Assembly: GCA_050084515.1 (NCBI GenBank)
Contig: CM114272.1
Span: 17,360,001 to 17,424,000, forward strand
Direction of reading: 5' to 3'
Length of the DNA: 64,000 bases
Source of the DNA: Blasia pusilla
Lineage: Eukaryota; Marchantiophyta; Marchantiopsida; Blasiales
Shown: positions 48,849 to 60,544 of the stretch, one piece after another
Layout of the letters: every line of letters starts with the position of its first letter
How positions within the stretch are numbered: position 1 is the stretch's first letter
The notes under the pieces: model-generated
What the model saw: only the letters and a program-made list of their open reading frames with translations
Database searches by the model: none
What the model was told of the DNA's origin: nothing
Translations under genes and position numbers: made by a program

Positions 48849-51800
48849 TTAGACCTTGTGACCTACTAATAGACCAATAATGCTCATGACAAAAGCAAGA
48901 CAGATGGGGTTTTGAAATCTAAGTAGTATCAAAAGATAAAGTAGAGTCCAACAAAATGGAATACGTGGAATGAAAATGTGATCTTTGATGTTCTTCCCAT
49001 TGATAACTTCATCATATATCGCATGTTTCATAAATCCTTGAATTACTAACAGCGTACCATTTGCTTATCTCTTAGAGCCATTCATGTTGCGTTAGAGCAT
49101 GATTGATGCATTTATTTTCCAACAAAAAAAAATATGGAAGTAGTCCAGAAGACAAGCACGTGTTCAAGAATGTTGTCAGGTAGATGTGATTTAACCCCTC
49201 ATTCAAAGAAATTCGACGCTAAGGTATGAACTCTCTTGTACATAACATAAATACATACATAAGATATAATCATCAACATATATAATATTGAATCTCAAAA
49301 CATAAATAATTCACACGAATGGAAAATTATTACTACTTCTCCATAAAATAAAGACATGACTTCCACATTTGTATCATCAACATCTTGATCTATTTCTTGG
49401 TGTCAACATAGTTATATCTCTTAAAAAGTTAATATGAAGAAATAATTGAGGATCACTGTTATATATACTATACATAAGATCTCGTATCTTCTAACTCTTA
49501 GTGACCATATCAAATGGAAATCGTATTTAATCATCTCTCAAGTCAATTTTTGAATGTACACAACCCTCTCCCACCTCCAATATTCCATCAATAAAAGCAT
49601 AAACCAACACGCTTTTGAACCTTCTAACCTTTGAACTCTCATATTCTTACTTCACTTCATCACCCTCACATGAGACTATAACATTGCTCTCTATAAAGTG
49701 TCCTAGATAATTTTTGGGAGATCCCCATGACAAACAAGAAGTAGGACTTTGCAAAAATCAACACCAAATATTATGAGCTTTACCCCAAATGGTATATGTC
49801 TCAAGTCAAAAAACACCATTCTTGTAATATCTTAGAAACTTAAGGCACAATTCAATTCCTCACATGCGTGATGATGAGTTATAGATGCCTTATACCCCAT
49901 AATAAGCAAAGCACGTTGGATTAAGCATGTTGCATTGTTAACACTATTATATGGAAATCTCTAACTTATACAACCAAATAAATAAAAACTTGCAAGTAGA
50001 GGTAGAAATTTCTCAAACATAAATTTAGTTTTAAAAAATCCTTATTGGCAAGTAGAACTCTCATGCACCCTCCATCTAAAAGAGTAGCTATCCTAGACCA
50101 TGGTTGCATGGAAATAGACAAGCCCAATGGGTCCCCCGCCCAGGTTTTTTGGTACCCCGGTGGCTCGCGTGGGCTTGGGATGGGGGATCGGGTACAAGCT
50201 CGGATTAAGGGAGACAAGCAAGAATCAACCCGCACCGGCATGCGTAGGGCAGGCGTATTGCAGGCTTAGGGCGGGCCGGTGGGGGCTACAAAACGGGTGG
50301 TGGGTGCTTAGTGTGGGTGCGGACTGGCCGAGCCCGAGTATATGTTGCACGTGGGGCGGGCCGTAGGTACCCGCGCTTACACGGACAAGTCCGTCCTAGA
50401 GATAGACATAAGTCCGTAGACATAAACTTTTTCTGTTCAACTCTTGCACTTTGCACACTTATGAGAGGAACATTATATAAGAACATATTTCCCGTTCTAC
50501 CTGGGCCCTTGGGCCATCAATAAAAAATATTTTCTCAAATGATGGAGTCTCCTTAGAGATATTGTTAAGTTCATCATGTATAGCATCTCAAGTAGCATGT
50601 TGTCCTTCACTTGAGATTGATTCACCTAATTCCATATGTTGGCGTAGTTCATCTCAACTATAAAATACCTCCTCTTTCTCTAGAGACAAATACAATTGAA
50701 TTGTGTGGAAGTTAGCTTTGGGCATGCTTAGGAAATTAGATAATGATTGTCCTTGATCTTGCAAATAATAATTCACTCCCAAAAATATTGTGCTAATGAT
50801 GGAAACATCATAGTGCACTCGGTGCCTATGGATTTGAAGTCTTCTTTGCCTTAAAAAGGGCCAGAGGAGCAAAGAAATGCATGAAAATTGTAAGCTTCAC
50901 AATCAGGCAGGCTTATACCGTTACGCTACAAAGCTTTTAGAATATTGGCTTGCGCCTACCTTCACACACCTTTATTACTCTTTAGGAGCCTTCTTCCCTA
51001 GAAAAACTACCCACCATTTAGTATCCAACCTCTTTTTTGGTAGTTAGACATCCTTCGACAAAAGAGTAGTATTTCAAGATTTATCGCTTCTTTCTCCCCA
51101 CAAAGTGAGATATTCATATGAGAACGCCATGGACATAAAACTGCCTATGCTCTACAAAAGTGGAGGGAACATCATTAGTATTCGTTTCCCTAGACTTGTC
51201 AGACCGTCTACCCCAACGTATCAAATCACTCTCATATTGACTTTCGGCTAAAAATATGTTTAGGAATTGTATGGTAAGCCTGAATGATGGAAAAGAGTCA
51301 ATGAACCAAGGAGCGAATACGAATCTCAAAAGTTTCTTTAAAGCAAAATAATACTTTACGATCATCTGCAATAAGCCCATATTAAATAGTTTCCTCATTA
51401 AATGTTGGACATTAGACTCCATCCATAGTTCTTAGATATTTTATGAAGTTAAATTTTGAACATCATGAAGAAGACAACACAAATTGTGATGTTCTCCTTC
51501 ACCTATTAGAAAGTTGAAGATGATAGCGCATAAAAATTAAAACTTTCTTATATGCATAGTACTACTTGAAGTACAACGTAATGCATAAAACACCTTAAGA
51601 AAGAAATAAAACTTCTTACTTGGATAAGTATATAAGATATAAGTGACCAATAGGAAGACCCCAATAGTTTCTTGTTGTATACTACAAATCCATCTCTTAA
51701 TATTCCAACAATATTAGGAAAGAAATTCAAGGAATAAATATTTTCAAGACATGGGATCAAAAGAATTAGTTGCAAAGTATTGTGTAAAAGTAGTCTCTAT

Positions 51801-52321
51801 TTTTTTGTATAATATCCTTTAGGGATTTATTATCATTGAAGTAAACTATTTGTGCCTGAAATAGATGAACATAAAATTTCATAATATTGGGATTTTTTTC
51901 TTGTAAATTGAATTTGAAAAGTCTTCAATTGCAAGATGCATCTAAAGAAGAGATATATCTATATATGGAAAAAAATTAATTTAAACTATTTCAAATATGA
52001 AATATGTGAATGAATAAAAGAATAATCCTAATTGAAGAGAGAATAAAACTACCAAAAGTGTATCTTGCATAAAGATATAATGATGTCCCATCAAAAGTCT
52101 TTATAAAGAAGATTCCTTGTTTTGGCACCTTAAATGATAAGCACATGATCTCTTATATACATATTTATAGAGATTTTTAACAATAGAAATATTTTTATAA
52201 TCTCCAAATTAAAATCACAACCAAATGGTGTACACAATAGAGGATTGTCGGCCATAATCAATTGATTTTCTAAAGAGCGTTCATGCTTCATTACCTTCCT
52301 CCCATCATCCAATCTACACAA
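48849..52321 (-). pseudogene. Helitron Rep/helicase protein, heavily decayed
   Basis: Three separated segments identify it. At 52130-52321, DDGRKVMKHERSLENQLIMA followed by NPLLCTPFGCDFNLEI matches the Helitron region with DNRWVVPYNP and HINVE. At 50450-50610, DELNNISKETPSFEKIFFID then, in a shifted frame, GPGRTGNMFLYN is the PIF1-like helicase Walker A (normally GPGGTGKTFLY). It continues at 50000-50090 with IATLLDGG. At 48849-49031, VINGKNIKDHIFIPRIP then ICLAFVMSI is the helicase C-terminus before the NKSQGQ box. Such proteins nick and unwind DNA for rolling-circle transposition. The catalytic Lys of Walker A is Asn here. A GC-rich insertion splits the helicase at 50090-50430. Termini were not located. 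Confidence 0.78.
50090..50430 (-). repeat. GC-rich repeat inserted in the Helitron helicase
   Basis: A GC-rich block in AT-rich surroundings, separating MFLYN...SVQSARVEQ from IATLLDGG in the helicase frame. Read on the minus strand it shares the order AGACTTATGT, GGACTTGTCCGTG, CGGCCAGTCCGCACCC, CACCCACCACCC and TAGCCC with 52595-52970 on the plus strand. The two are inverted, diverged members of one repeat family. Confidence 0.62.
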
Positions 52322-52559
52322 TAAGGAGTAAGAGAAATTTAAGTGAATAGAATATGTAGTAAAAAAGTGAAAGCAAGAAAAGGTAGAAGTCTTTTAAAAA
52401 TCAATGAGATATTGTGTACCTTTGATAGATTGGATAACCATCTTCAACCCTAGAAGTTATGCTTGCAAACAACTTTGAATCAAGATTCAACCAAAAAAGT
52501 TAACCCAAAGTTTTCAAAACTAAAATTTAAGAAAAAAATTCCAAAATTTCTGGTGTGAG

Positions 52560-52970
52560 ACATTGGCATCAATCGGTACCAAGGTTGCGCACGGACAAAT
52601 TTTGTGACAATAGACTTATGTTTTTTTGCAAGAGGGACATGTTCGTGCGGGCTCAAATTTCCGCTACCCACACCCGAGTTTATCCCGCCCGCATCATACA
52701 CTCAAGCTTGGCCAGCCCACACCTGCACCCAACAACCCACCGCCGGTTCTTGCCACCTATTTTCTAGCCCATATCAAGCCCACATGTCTTGCATTGGCCC
52801 GAGTCTGGCATGTATTGGCCCACATCAGCCCGCACTAGCTTGCCCAAGGCCCTTGCAGATCCTATGTCAAGGTTGCACATGCTTAACGAAGGCCCATAGC
52901 CCGCATCCAAGACTGCACCTTGTTTGTGCGTCCCAAGACCATGCGGGCAATTTGGATACCCAAAATAACT
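52560..52970 (+). repeat. GC-rich repeat, inverted partner of the block at 50090
   Basis: Contains AGACTTATGT, GGGACATGTTCGTGCGGG, TTGGCCAGCCCACACC, CAACCCACCGCC and TAGCCC in the order seen on the minus strand at 50090-50430. It is rich in GGCCCA/AGCCC words. No coding function is apparent. Confidence 0.6.
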
Positions 52971-53231
52971 TAGGAGGTGGACCCATCTTGTGTTTTTGTC
53001 CCATGGATGGAAAAGTACATTTTTGTACAACCTTAATTAACAAGTGCCAACCTAGGGCCTTTTTTTAAGTGTTGGCTTTATTAATGAGAATTCACTAATT
53101 TCAGTCAATAGGATTAGACTATGGCTGCATTCCAAAAGTTGGTTATAAAATTAGGCAATAGTAGATGACCTAGTTGGAGTAGGGGAGGGAAAGAGTGTGG
53201 ATAAGTTTAGTATATAAGTATAGTGAAGGAA

Positions 53232-53909
53232 GGTGAACCACAAAAAACATCAATTTCGACAAATGTGGTGTTTTAGAAAACCCGGTTTTGTTCTAATATG
53301 ATTATTATCACACTAGGACATAGTGTAATGGGAGTACAATTTAGGTTTTACCCCCTTTGTCAACCATGTTTATGGCAAAGGGTTTAGGGCTTAGGGTTTA
53401 GGTTTTTTTTTTAGGGGTTAGGGTTTAGGGTTTTTGTCTTAAGGGTTAGGGTTAGGGTTTAGGGTGTTTGGCTCAGAGTTTAGGGTTTAGAGTGTTTGGC
53501 TTAGAGTGTAGGGTTTTTTTCTTATGGGTTAGGGTTTAGGGTTTAGGGTTTTTGGCTTATGTTTTAGGGTTTATTGCTTGGGTTTAGGAATCATTGTTGG
53601 TAAACTAGTACTCCTCTCCCATGCATGATGTGGAGATGCTCATGATAACCCTTGCGTCTTGGGTGTTTGGCTTAGGGTTTAGGGTTTTAACCTTCGAATT
53701 AGGGTATAAGGTTGTTGGCCTAGGGTTTAGGGTTTTTGACTTAGGGGTTAGGGTTTAGGGGTTTTGTCTGAAGCTTTAGGGTTTTTGGCTTAGGGGTTAG
53801 GGCTTATTGCTTAGGGTTTAGGGTTTATTGCTTAGGTTCTAGGGTCTAGGGTGTTTGGCTTAGGATTTAGGGTTTTTTTCCTAGGGTTTAGGGTTGATTG
53901 CTTGGGTTA
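53232..53909. repeat. Degenerate telomere-like block, longest in the window
   Basis: Dozens of variants of GGTTTAGGG, GGGTTAGGG and GGCTTAGGG from about 53385. The left flank (53232-53340) carries ATTTCGACAAATGTGG, AGAAAAC and CTAATATGATTATT, matching the flank of the block at 14490. The large transposon copy B is inserted at its right end. Confidence 0.8.
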
Positions 53910-54429
53910 GGGGGCTGGTATTCTGGGAGGAGAGAGGAAGAGAGGAGAGGAAGAGAGGAAGAGAGGAGAGTCTCTCTTAAAAAAAAGGGCCAAATCCGCC
54001 TCCTCTCTTCAAAACTTTTTGACATATTTGAAATTTTTGTTTGCTTTCAAATTCATGAAATCTTTAGAAGAGAGTAGGTAGTGGTCCACGTTCGGGCCTA
54101 AAGAAACCTCCTTTTTGGAGGGGGCGAAAAACTAGTAGACATCATAAGACCACTACAAAAATTTTCCCATCACTTTCCATGTGAGCCTAAGTTTTTTCAC
54201 ATTGCATGTCTCAGTCTATAGTAAGCTGTGCCAGGGCTATTTTTTTGGAGGACCATTGGCAAATAATGTGACCCAAAGTAGCAATCTCATCTCAATGAAA
54301 GGTTCAAATAAAGACCAACTTTGTGAAATGTGAATACATGAGACGATAATTGAACCAAAAGATTGTTAGCTGTCTGGAGTAAAGAGGAACTGATGTCCAT
54401 TTATTCAGATCCTAAATCTGAGAAACCGA

Positions 54430-54870
54430 GATGCTGCACCCCTCCCAATCCATCGGAAATTTACAAGTTGCAACTCTTGCAACCCGTCGGAATTAGATGG
54501 CTTGCACCCCTTGCAAGCAAGCTCACCATAACAAAGGAAAGATTTGAAGAAGTGATTCCATTCCACCCTACATCCATGAAGATCCAACTGGTTGGGAATC
54601 CGAAATGGCAATCCGAGAGGCTTTAGGAATCCAACACGTCTTAGAGAAGAAAAGAAGCCTACGACTGGTTTGACAATACTAGGGGAACGAGACAAAAGTA
54701 TGGAAGCCCGCCACAATGCCTCAGAAGTTGGTCTCATACAGAAAGAGTCCGATCACTCAAACAGCCAACTTGTCGGAATCCGACAGCTTGCTTGGAAATG
54801 GTTTAAAATTCGCAGTGGTGAAAAAGTGAAAAGTTGCAACACATCGGAATGAGACGGATTGCAAAATAAA
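54430..54870. repeat. Palindrome cluster, copy B left side
   Basis: Arms such as CAATCCATCGGAAATTT, GCAACCCGTCGGAATTAG, CTTGTCGGAATCCGACAGCTTG and GCAACACATCGGAATGAGACGG, equivalent to 26740-27070 in copy A. Confidence 0.8.
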
Positions 54871-54963
54871 CATTAAAAGTAGCTAGACGAACACAATTGA
54901 CAAGTCAAAAAAAAATTCAGCAAACTTTTACAAACACCATTATCGTCTGAAAAAATCTTGTCC

Positions 54964-54969
54964 TTTATT
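54964..54969 (-). terminator. Polyadenylation signal AATAAA, copy B distal
   Basis: AATAAA on the minus strand in GGATGTAATAAAGGACA, the counterpart of 27164 in copy A. Confidence 0.45.
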
Positions 54970-55009
54970 ACATCCGAAGGAAGCTCGGAAATGTACATTT
55001 GATCTAGTC

Positions 55010-55330
55010 TATGATTTCTTCAGCCTTGTCATCTACAAATTTACTCCTAACTCTCCTAGGTTTGTATACAAAAGGAATGTCGTGGGATACAAGTGGCTCC
55101 TCTGGCCGATTGTAGATGGGGATCGAAAATGTTGGCGAATTCGAGAGCCTTGGCACCCCCCTAGGTACATCATAATGGTCCTATGTAACCTGATTTGAGT
55201 CCCACCGCCTTCCTCGGCAGTAAATCCTATGCTCTGCAAGGTGATACCCATCCAGTATCAATATGTGCTCCGTCCTTGGAGACACCATCATGTCCTCAGC
55301 CAGGTAGTAGGAATCCAACACGTCTTAGAG
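55010..55330 (-). pseudogene. Short unrecognised coding fragment, copy B
   Basis: Counterpart of the copy A fragment at 27168-27507. Frames on the minus strand give HILILDGYHLAEHRIYCRG and FSIPIYNRPEEPLVSHDIPF, then RRVRSKFVDDKAEEIID. Frameshifts break it. It is conserved between copies but has no recognised domain. Confidence 0.45.
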
Positions 55331-55439
55331 AAGAGAGGAAGCCTAAGACTTGTTTGACGAAACTAGGGGAAGGTGCCAAAGTGAAGAAGCCCGCAAGAAT
55401 GCCTGTAAAGTTGGACTAACAGGGAAAGAGTCCGATCAC

Positions 55440-55745
55440 TCACGCAGCCAACCTATCAAAATCCGAGAGGTTTCTTGGAAGTGGTAAAAAAGTGAAAAGT
55501 CAGAATCCGAGAGGTTTCCTTTCCATCCAGTACTCGTTTCACTTTCTGACCACTGCCACGAAACCTCTCGGATTCTGACAGGTTTTCACTTTTGTCTTAG
55601 AGAAGAGAGGAAGCCTTAGACTTGTGGTCAAAAAGTGAAAAGTCAGAATCCGAGAGGTTTTCACTTTTCGTCTTAGAGAAGAGAGGAAGCCTAAGACTTG
55701 TGGTCAAAAAGTGAAAAGTTGCAACCCGTGGCAATCTGACGGGTT
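55440..55745. repeat. Local direct and inverted repeats, copy B only
   Basis: GTCAGAATCCGAGAGGTTT occurs directly at 55498 and again near 55641, and inverted (AAACCTCTCGGATTCTGAC) at 55560. The surrounding 80-bp unit (TTAGAGAAGAGAGGAAGCC, GACTTGTGGTCAAAAAGTG) is repeated. Copy A has only a single version of this unit. Confidence 0.8.
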
Positions 55746-55850
55746 GCAATATGAACTGTCGAAGTACATAGACGATCACAATCGACAAGACCAAAAAAGA
55801 TATTCAAAAAAAATTTACAAACACCATCATCGTTCAAAAAAATCTTGTCC

Positions 55851-55856
55851 TTTATT
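55851..55856 (-). terminator. Polyadenylation signal AATAAA of the ParB/methyltransferase-like gene, copy B
   Basis: Minus-strand TGTAATAAAGGACAAG about 120 bp beyond the end of the reading frame, as in copy A at 27825. Confidence 0.6.
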
Positions 55857-56489
55857 ACATCCGAAGGAAGCTTGGAACTGTACATTTGATCTATTCTATG
55901 AATTCTTCTGCCTCATCATCAAATAAATCCCTCCTCCAAAACGCTGTAGTCAAGCTGGGTCCTTGAGTTCTTTGAACTCACTCGTTATCGTCGAGAGCTC
56001 TTCCAAAATTACTATCGGCCTTGCCCTCCCGATTTTTGGAATCGTGGGAAGTGACGATGGTGTCACTACCAATGGTGGGTCTGGAACCGGAGCTGTCGGC
56101 TTTGGAGGAGAGTTATACGCCCAAACTAGCCTGTCGTAATCTACCTTTGCCTCTTTGCAAAGATCAAACAGTTCCTGCCTTCATTCAAGGCGGAGAATGT
56201 TCCTGCCACACTGCCAGGCGTCTTTGATACTCGCCCTTGAAAGGCCCACTAAGTCGAACACCAAGTCACCCAACCTTGAGCAGAGCTCGATGAGCGTTTG
56301 CATCAACGCCGACGACTTTTCCCTTCCTCTAAGTAAGGGGGTACCATTTTGCATGTAAATTCCCGGGGGGGAATTGTATAAACTATCTAAGCTATACCCA
56401 TCGGAGCATGGATCCATTGGATCGAGGATCTGAAACACTTGGAAGTTGTGCTCGGGCCTTACAAAATAGTAGACAAAGGAGTGGTCCAT

Positions 56490-56942
56490 CTGTAAAGAAG
56501 CAAGTTGGAAAAAATGTCAACAACAAGAAAGAGCTAATTTCACTATGCAACAACAAGAAAGGTATACTATCAGAATGGTGACACAATGTGCAACTCGTTC
56601 CCAAAGAACTTCGCTTAACCCCAGAGAACTTAGTTATAGTCCTAACATTGGAGCAACCTATCGGAGTCCGAAGGGTTCTTTACAAGAGTTTGTGATTTTT
56701 GTTGCCATGAGCAACCCATCAGAAGGCGACAGGTTGCTGGCTTAGAGCAGCCCATAGGGGTTGCATCATTCCAGAAACACAAGGAAAAGCATAGGCACTT
56801 GCAACCCGTCGGGTTCCGACGGGTTGCATTCACCCAATTGAGACTTGCGGTAAATTTGCAACCCATCGCTTTCAGACAGATTGCATGCAGAGATGCAAAC
56901 CGTTGGAGCAAGACAATTTGGATATGGATTTAGAGCCCTTAC
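56490..56942 (-). other. Intron between methyltransferase halves, copy B
   Basis: Minus strand starts CCGG|GTAAGG and ends TTTACAG|ATGG. Palindromes occupy it: CCTATCGGAGTCCGAAGGG, GCAACCCATCAGAAGGCGAC, and a near-perfect site with arms GCAACCCGTCGG and CCGACGGGTTGC at about 56801-56827. Confidence 0.82.
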
Positions 56943-58996
56943 CCGGATTTGACTCGTCACGGATCAGAGTGGGTACTTGTTCTTGATGACCCACGATTGC
57001 GCCGTCCTCCACTTTAGCGACCTCTTGACGCACTGCAAGTTGAAGAGCTCTTCCTCGCTCCCTCCACTCAAAACCAAGAAACAGCCCCTATCATTGAGAT
57101 AAGCGTCTGCAAAGGAAAACAGGAGCGCGATCTGGTCATAAGAAAGAGGGACATTCCAATCTGGGAAACCATCGGACGGATTCTCGTCCCACAAGCGCAA
57201 CCCCGAGGGCAAATCAGCGACGAGGAGATCCACCGCCACCTCCTCGACCTCCCCATGGATCGTCCATGGAGCGTGCCCGTTTTGTTGAATCTTCCATCCC
57301 ACAGTTGTCAATTTGTCGATGGCGGGGGTTGACGCTTGGGAATTGAAACTTTTCAGCTCATCCAGAAGATTCGTGTAGTGAATGATGACACTTGTCTGGG
57401 TCATTTTTTCTCTATGTCTTCCCAAGGATGATGGAGTGTATTCCACATCCTGGTCTACTCCCTAGGACAAACCTAGCGCCTCTCGCTTCCGCTTCTCCCG
57501 AGTCTACGGTCGGCTTGTTGGGGTCTCTATTACCTTACACTCTGGTGGAGTTTTTTTTGCGGAGGACCAGGTGTGACCCTCTCTCCCCGCTCGCCCAGAA
57601 GATTCCACCTCTTGCCTTGAATTCTCAGCCTCTTTTTAGGAAGATTCGGCCTTGGAATTCTTCAATCCCCTTGCCTTGGCTTTGAGACCCACTGTAGATT
57701 TTTCCTTGGCGGTGACAACCTTGGACACCAACTCCGTTGGTGTTCGTTGGTGTCTCGAGGGCTTGCTCCTCCGCATCTCCTTCGAAAAAGTCTTCAGGCT
57801 GCACGAAATTGGGGATTTCATCCCTACCTGCGGCCACTGCATCATAGAGCAGACGTAGATTTTTCTCGGTTATGTCCTCGGATCGTTGAAGTCCAGCCAG
57901 ATTGGGCAATTCTCCACCTCCTAGTCGGACATGCTTTGAGCCATCTCCATGTCGTACATGGAAAATGTCTGTCCATCAGGCGGAGAAGCCCATAATTTGC
58001 AAGCTGCTGGTATTTTTTGCCACGTACCTGCATTCTTACAATGGACGAGGTACTTGAACACCATGCGTTGGGCAACTCTTAGTCGAGATGCATCGGCCGC
58101 CTGCTCCTGAAGATCTTGCTTTTTCTTTGCAAAATCCCTTTTCTTCGCCTTTATTTCTTCATCAAGGTCTGCCTGAGGGAGGATGTGATCCTTGAACATC
58201 GTCCTCAAGCCTGGGTTTTTTATAGGCTTGTCCGCCATGTCATCCTGCCAAAGTTCAAAATCTTCAGCACTCTCCAGGTTTGTTTCCTCCGGAACTAGCT
58301 CTATTTTTTTCAGCTCCGCTTGGAGACCCAAGAGCATGGACTTCCCTAGAAGCCATAACGCGTCCCAAAATGACCATTCACGGAGCCAATGGTAGATCAC
58401 TGGATCAGAGACACCCGGAGGATGGTGTGCCGCCCTCTTTTGGGCCTTTGTGCCCTCGAGATTGATTTTCATCAGTCGGATTCTCCTAAATTCTGAAATT
58501 CCAGACAAGGAAAATCGATGGACGCGGTGGAGAGACACTTTCTCCCCAATCCGACCGTGCGGATCTTCATCCCTCTTCCGCTGGCACTTGATTATCGCCT
58601 TCAGATCCTTGTAGAAATCGAGGCCAAGCTCGGGGTTGAGAATGGCGATTAGCGCTGCATCTTGCTTGCAGTGTACTTTGTAGCTGTAGATACTGCAGCT
58701 TGATGAACTTAGCATGCTCAGACACAGACACTTTCTCCCTCCGCTCCAGCTCCAATGAAGCACTCTTCTTGGCGGCCTGTATCTTTGACCAGCAAAGGAT
58801 TGTCACGGCTGCATCTTGGGAAATAAATGTATTTTCCCAAGTCCTTTTTTTTATTTGAGCCCCCTTTGCCAACATCTCATTTACAAGGGTGTCGCCCAAG
58901 AACCCCTTGTACTCTATTGGGTGTGTCATTAGCACTTTTTTCACCCGATCGCAATCCTGGATCCAGTGGTGGGTGACATTCCCCTCGGATACAATC

Positions 58997-59636
58997 CTGC
59001 ACATCCAAACTCAATATAAGAAATTTTGCAAGCTACATGGGTTCCGGCAACCCGTCGGACTCCGACAGGTCGTCACACCTCATGGTCGGAATGGTAGCTA
59101 CGAGCTAAATTTTGCAACCCATCGGAGTCCGACAGATTGCATTCAGATTTGTGATTGCCTAGTTTCAACCCGTCGGACACCGACGGGTTGTCAGATAATT
59201 TGTATTCAGAGAGTGGTCTCCGCGAGAAAAGTGAACATATCAACCCGTCGGAGTCCGACAGGTTGCGCAACTTCAAGTAAAGCTGCAATTTGACACCAAA
59301 AATCAAGCTCCCCTACTCCGATCACCTTCCTGTGCCGGCGAATGCAACCTGTCGGAGTCCAACAAGTTGCTTTCGGCCAAAAACATCCTAAAAGTAGCGG
59401 CCAGTCGAGCAACTCGTTGGACTCCGATGAGTTGCTTTTGGCCAAAAACATCCTAAAACAACGGCCAGTCAAGCAACTTGTCGGACTCCGACGAGTTGCT
59501 TTTGGCCAAAAACATCCAAAAAATAGCGGCCAGTCAAGAAACTCGTCGGACTTCGACGAATTTTGTTACCACTAGTTAAAAAACTCATCGGAGTCCGACG
59601 GTTTGCACCAATCAAAATAAGGAAGAGGAAACTTAC
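58997..59636 (-). other. Palindrome-filled intron, copy B
   Basis: Minus strand starts AACAC|GTAAGTTTCC and ends GGATGTGCAG|GATT. Inside are at least ten sites, among them arms GCAACCCGTCGGA / CTCCGACAGG near 59048, AACCCGTCGGACACCGACGG near 59166, and a run at 59340-59600 where each site is followed by TTTTGGCCAAAAACATCC at roughly 60-bp steps. The intron is therefore partly a tandem array. Confidence 0.88.
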
Positions 59637-60099
59637 GTGTTCATGGCATGCATGGCCATCTCCACCGTCGCCATGTGATGAGGGTATGGATGTAGCACGA
59701 TTGCCTTCACGCAAAAGTGCGCCTTCAATGAGTTTTGGCGCCTCTGCAAACTGGGTCCACGCCATGAACCTGTGGTTTCCATCCCAGATGAAGAAATATA
59801 GGTTCCGCATCTAACTGAATTCCGTCCCCTCAATCGCCCTTCTAAATTCCTGATCTCTCATCCTCCAGAATGTGTCGAGCGCCTCCAAGTCCTCCTCCAT
59901 CACCAGCGCTTGGGTTCCATGTTCATCGTAAGGTGAACATAGAACGGAGGGAAGCTGTCAACGAGGATCTTTGTCGCCGCCGATTGTTTCGTAATATCTC
60001 GTCGATCTGAATTTCGCGGATGTACTCCATTATCCTCAATCGGCAAAGTGGAATTCTCGGGGCGTTCTTGCCCTCCATCAATGCCATCTGCTTTACCAC

Positions 60100-60197
60100 C
60101 TGTAGCAACGGGGACAAGGTTAATAAACTACACTAAATTGCCAATGAATTGCAACAGGGGCCTTCACATAGCTCAAAGAACAAAGATCGTATCTTAC
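60100..60197 (-). other. 98-bp intron, copy B
   Basis: Donor GAGCGG|GTAAGA and acceptor GCTACAG|GTGG on the minus strand, the same position and length as in copy A. Confidence 0.82.
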
Positions 60198-60544
60198 CCG
60201 CTCAAAGATTGGGTCGGTGTCTTGGCCCGCCAACTGCTCTGGGACAGCAACTGGCAAGTCCACTGGAAACTCGTCGATCCAATAGAGGTCGATTTCTTCC
60301 ACTGGGCTAAGAGATTAGGAAGACGGCTCTCCTACTTCTTCAGAGATGTCCACCATCTCCACGTTGGCGGTCCTCATGACATCATCGTCCGTCACTTGAA
60401 TTTTGCACGTTTCCTCGGCCGATTTTATATTGATTGTGTCCCTAGACTTCATCGGAGACATTTCTTGCATCTCAACACTTTCGGTTGGACGGGCCAGGAT
60501 TTCTTCAATGGCAATCGCTTTTTCCCTTCAAGCTTTTTCCAATT

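Noticed and set aside
50890-50940. tRNA-like stretch on the minus strand (TAGCGTAACGG)
   Set aside because: It resembles box A only. No box B, acceptor stem or anticodon arm could be found.
53385-53905. True telomere or chromosome end
   Set aside because: The units are degenerate, flanked on both sides by transposons, and share a non-telomeric flank with another block.
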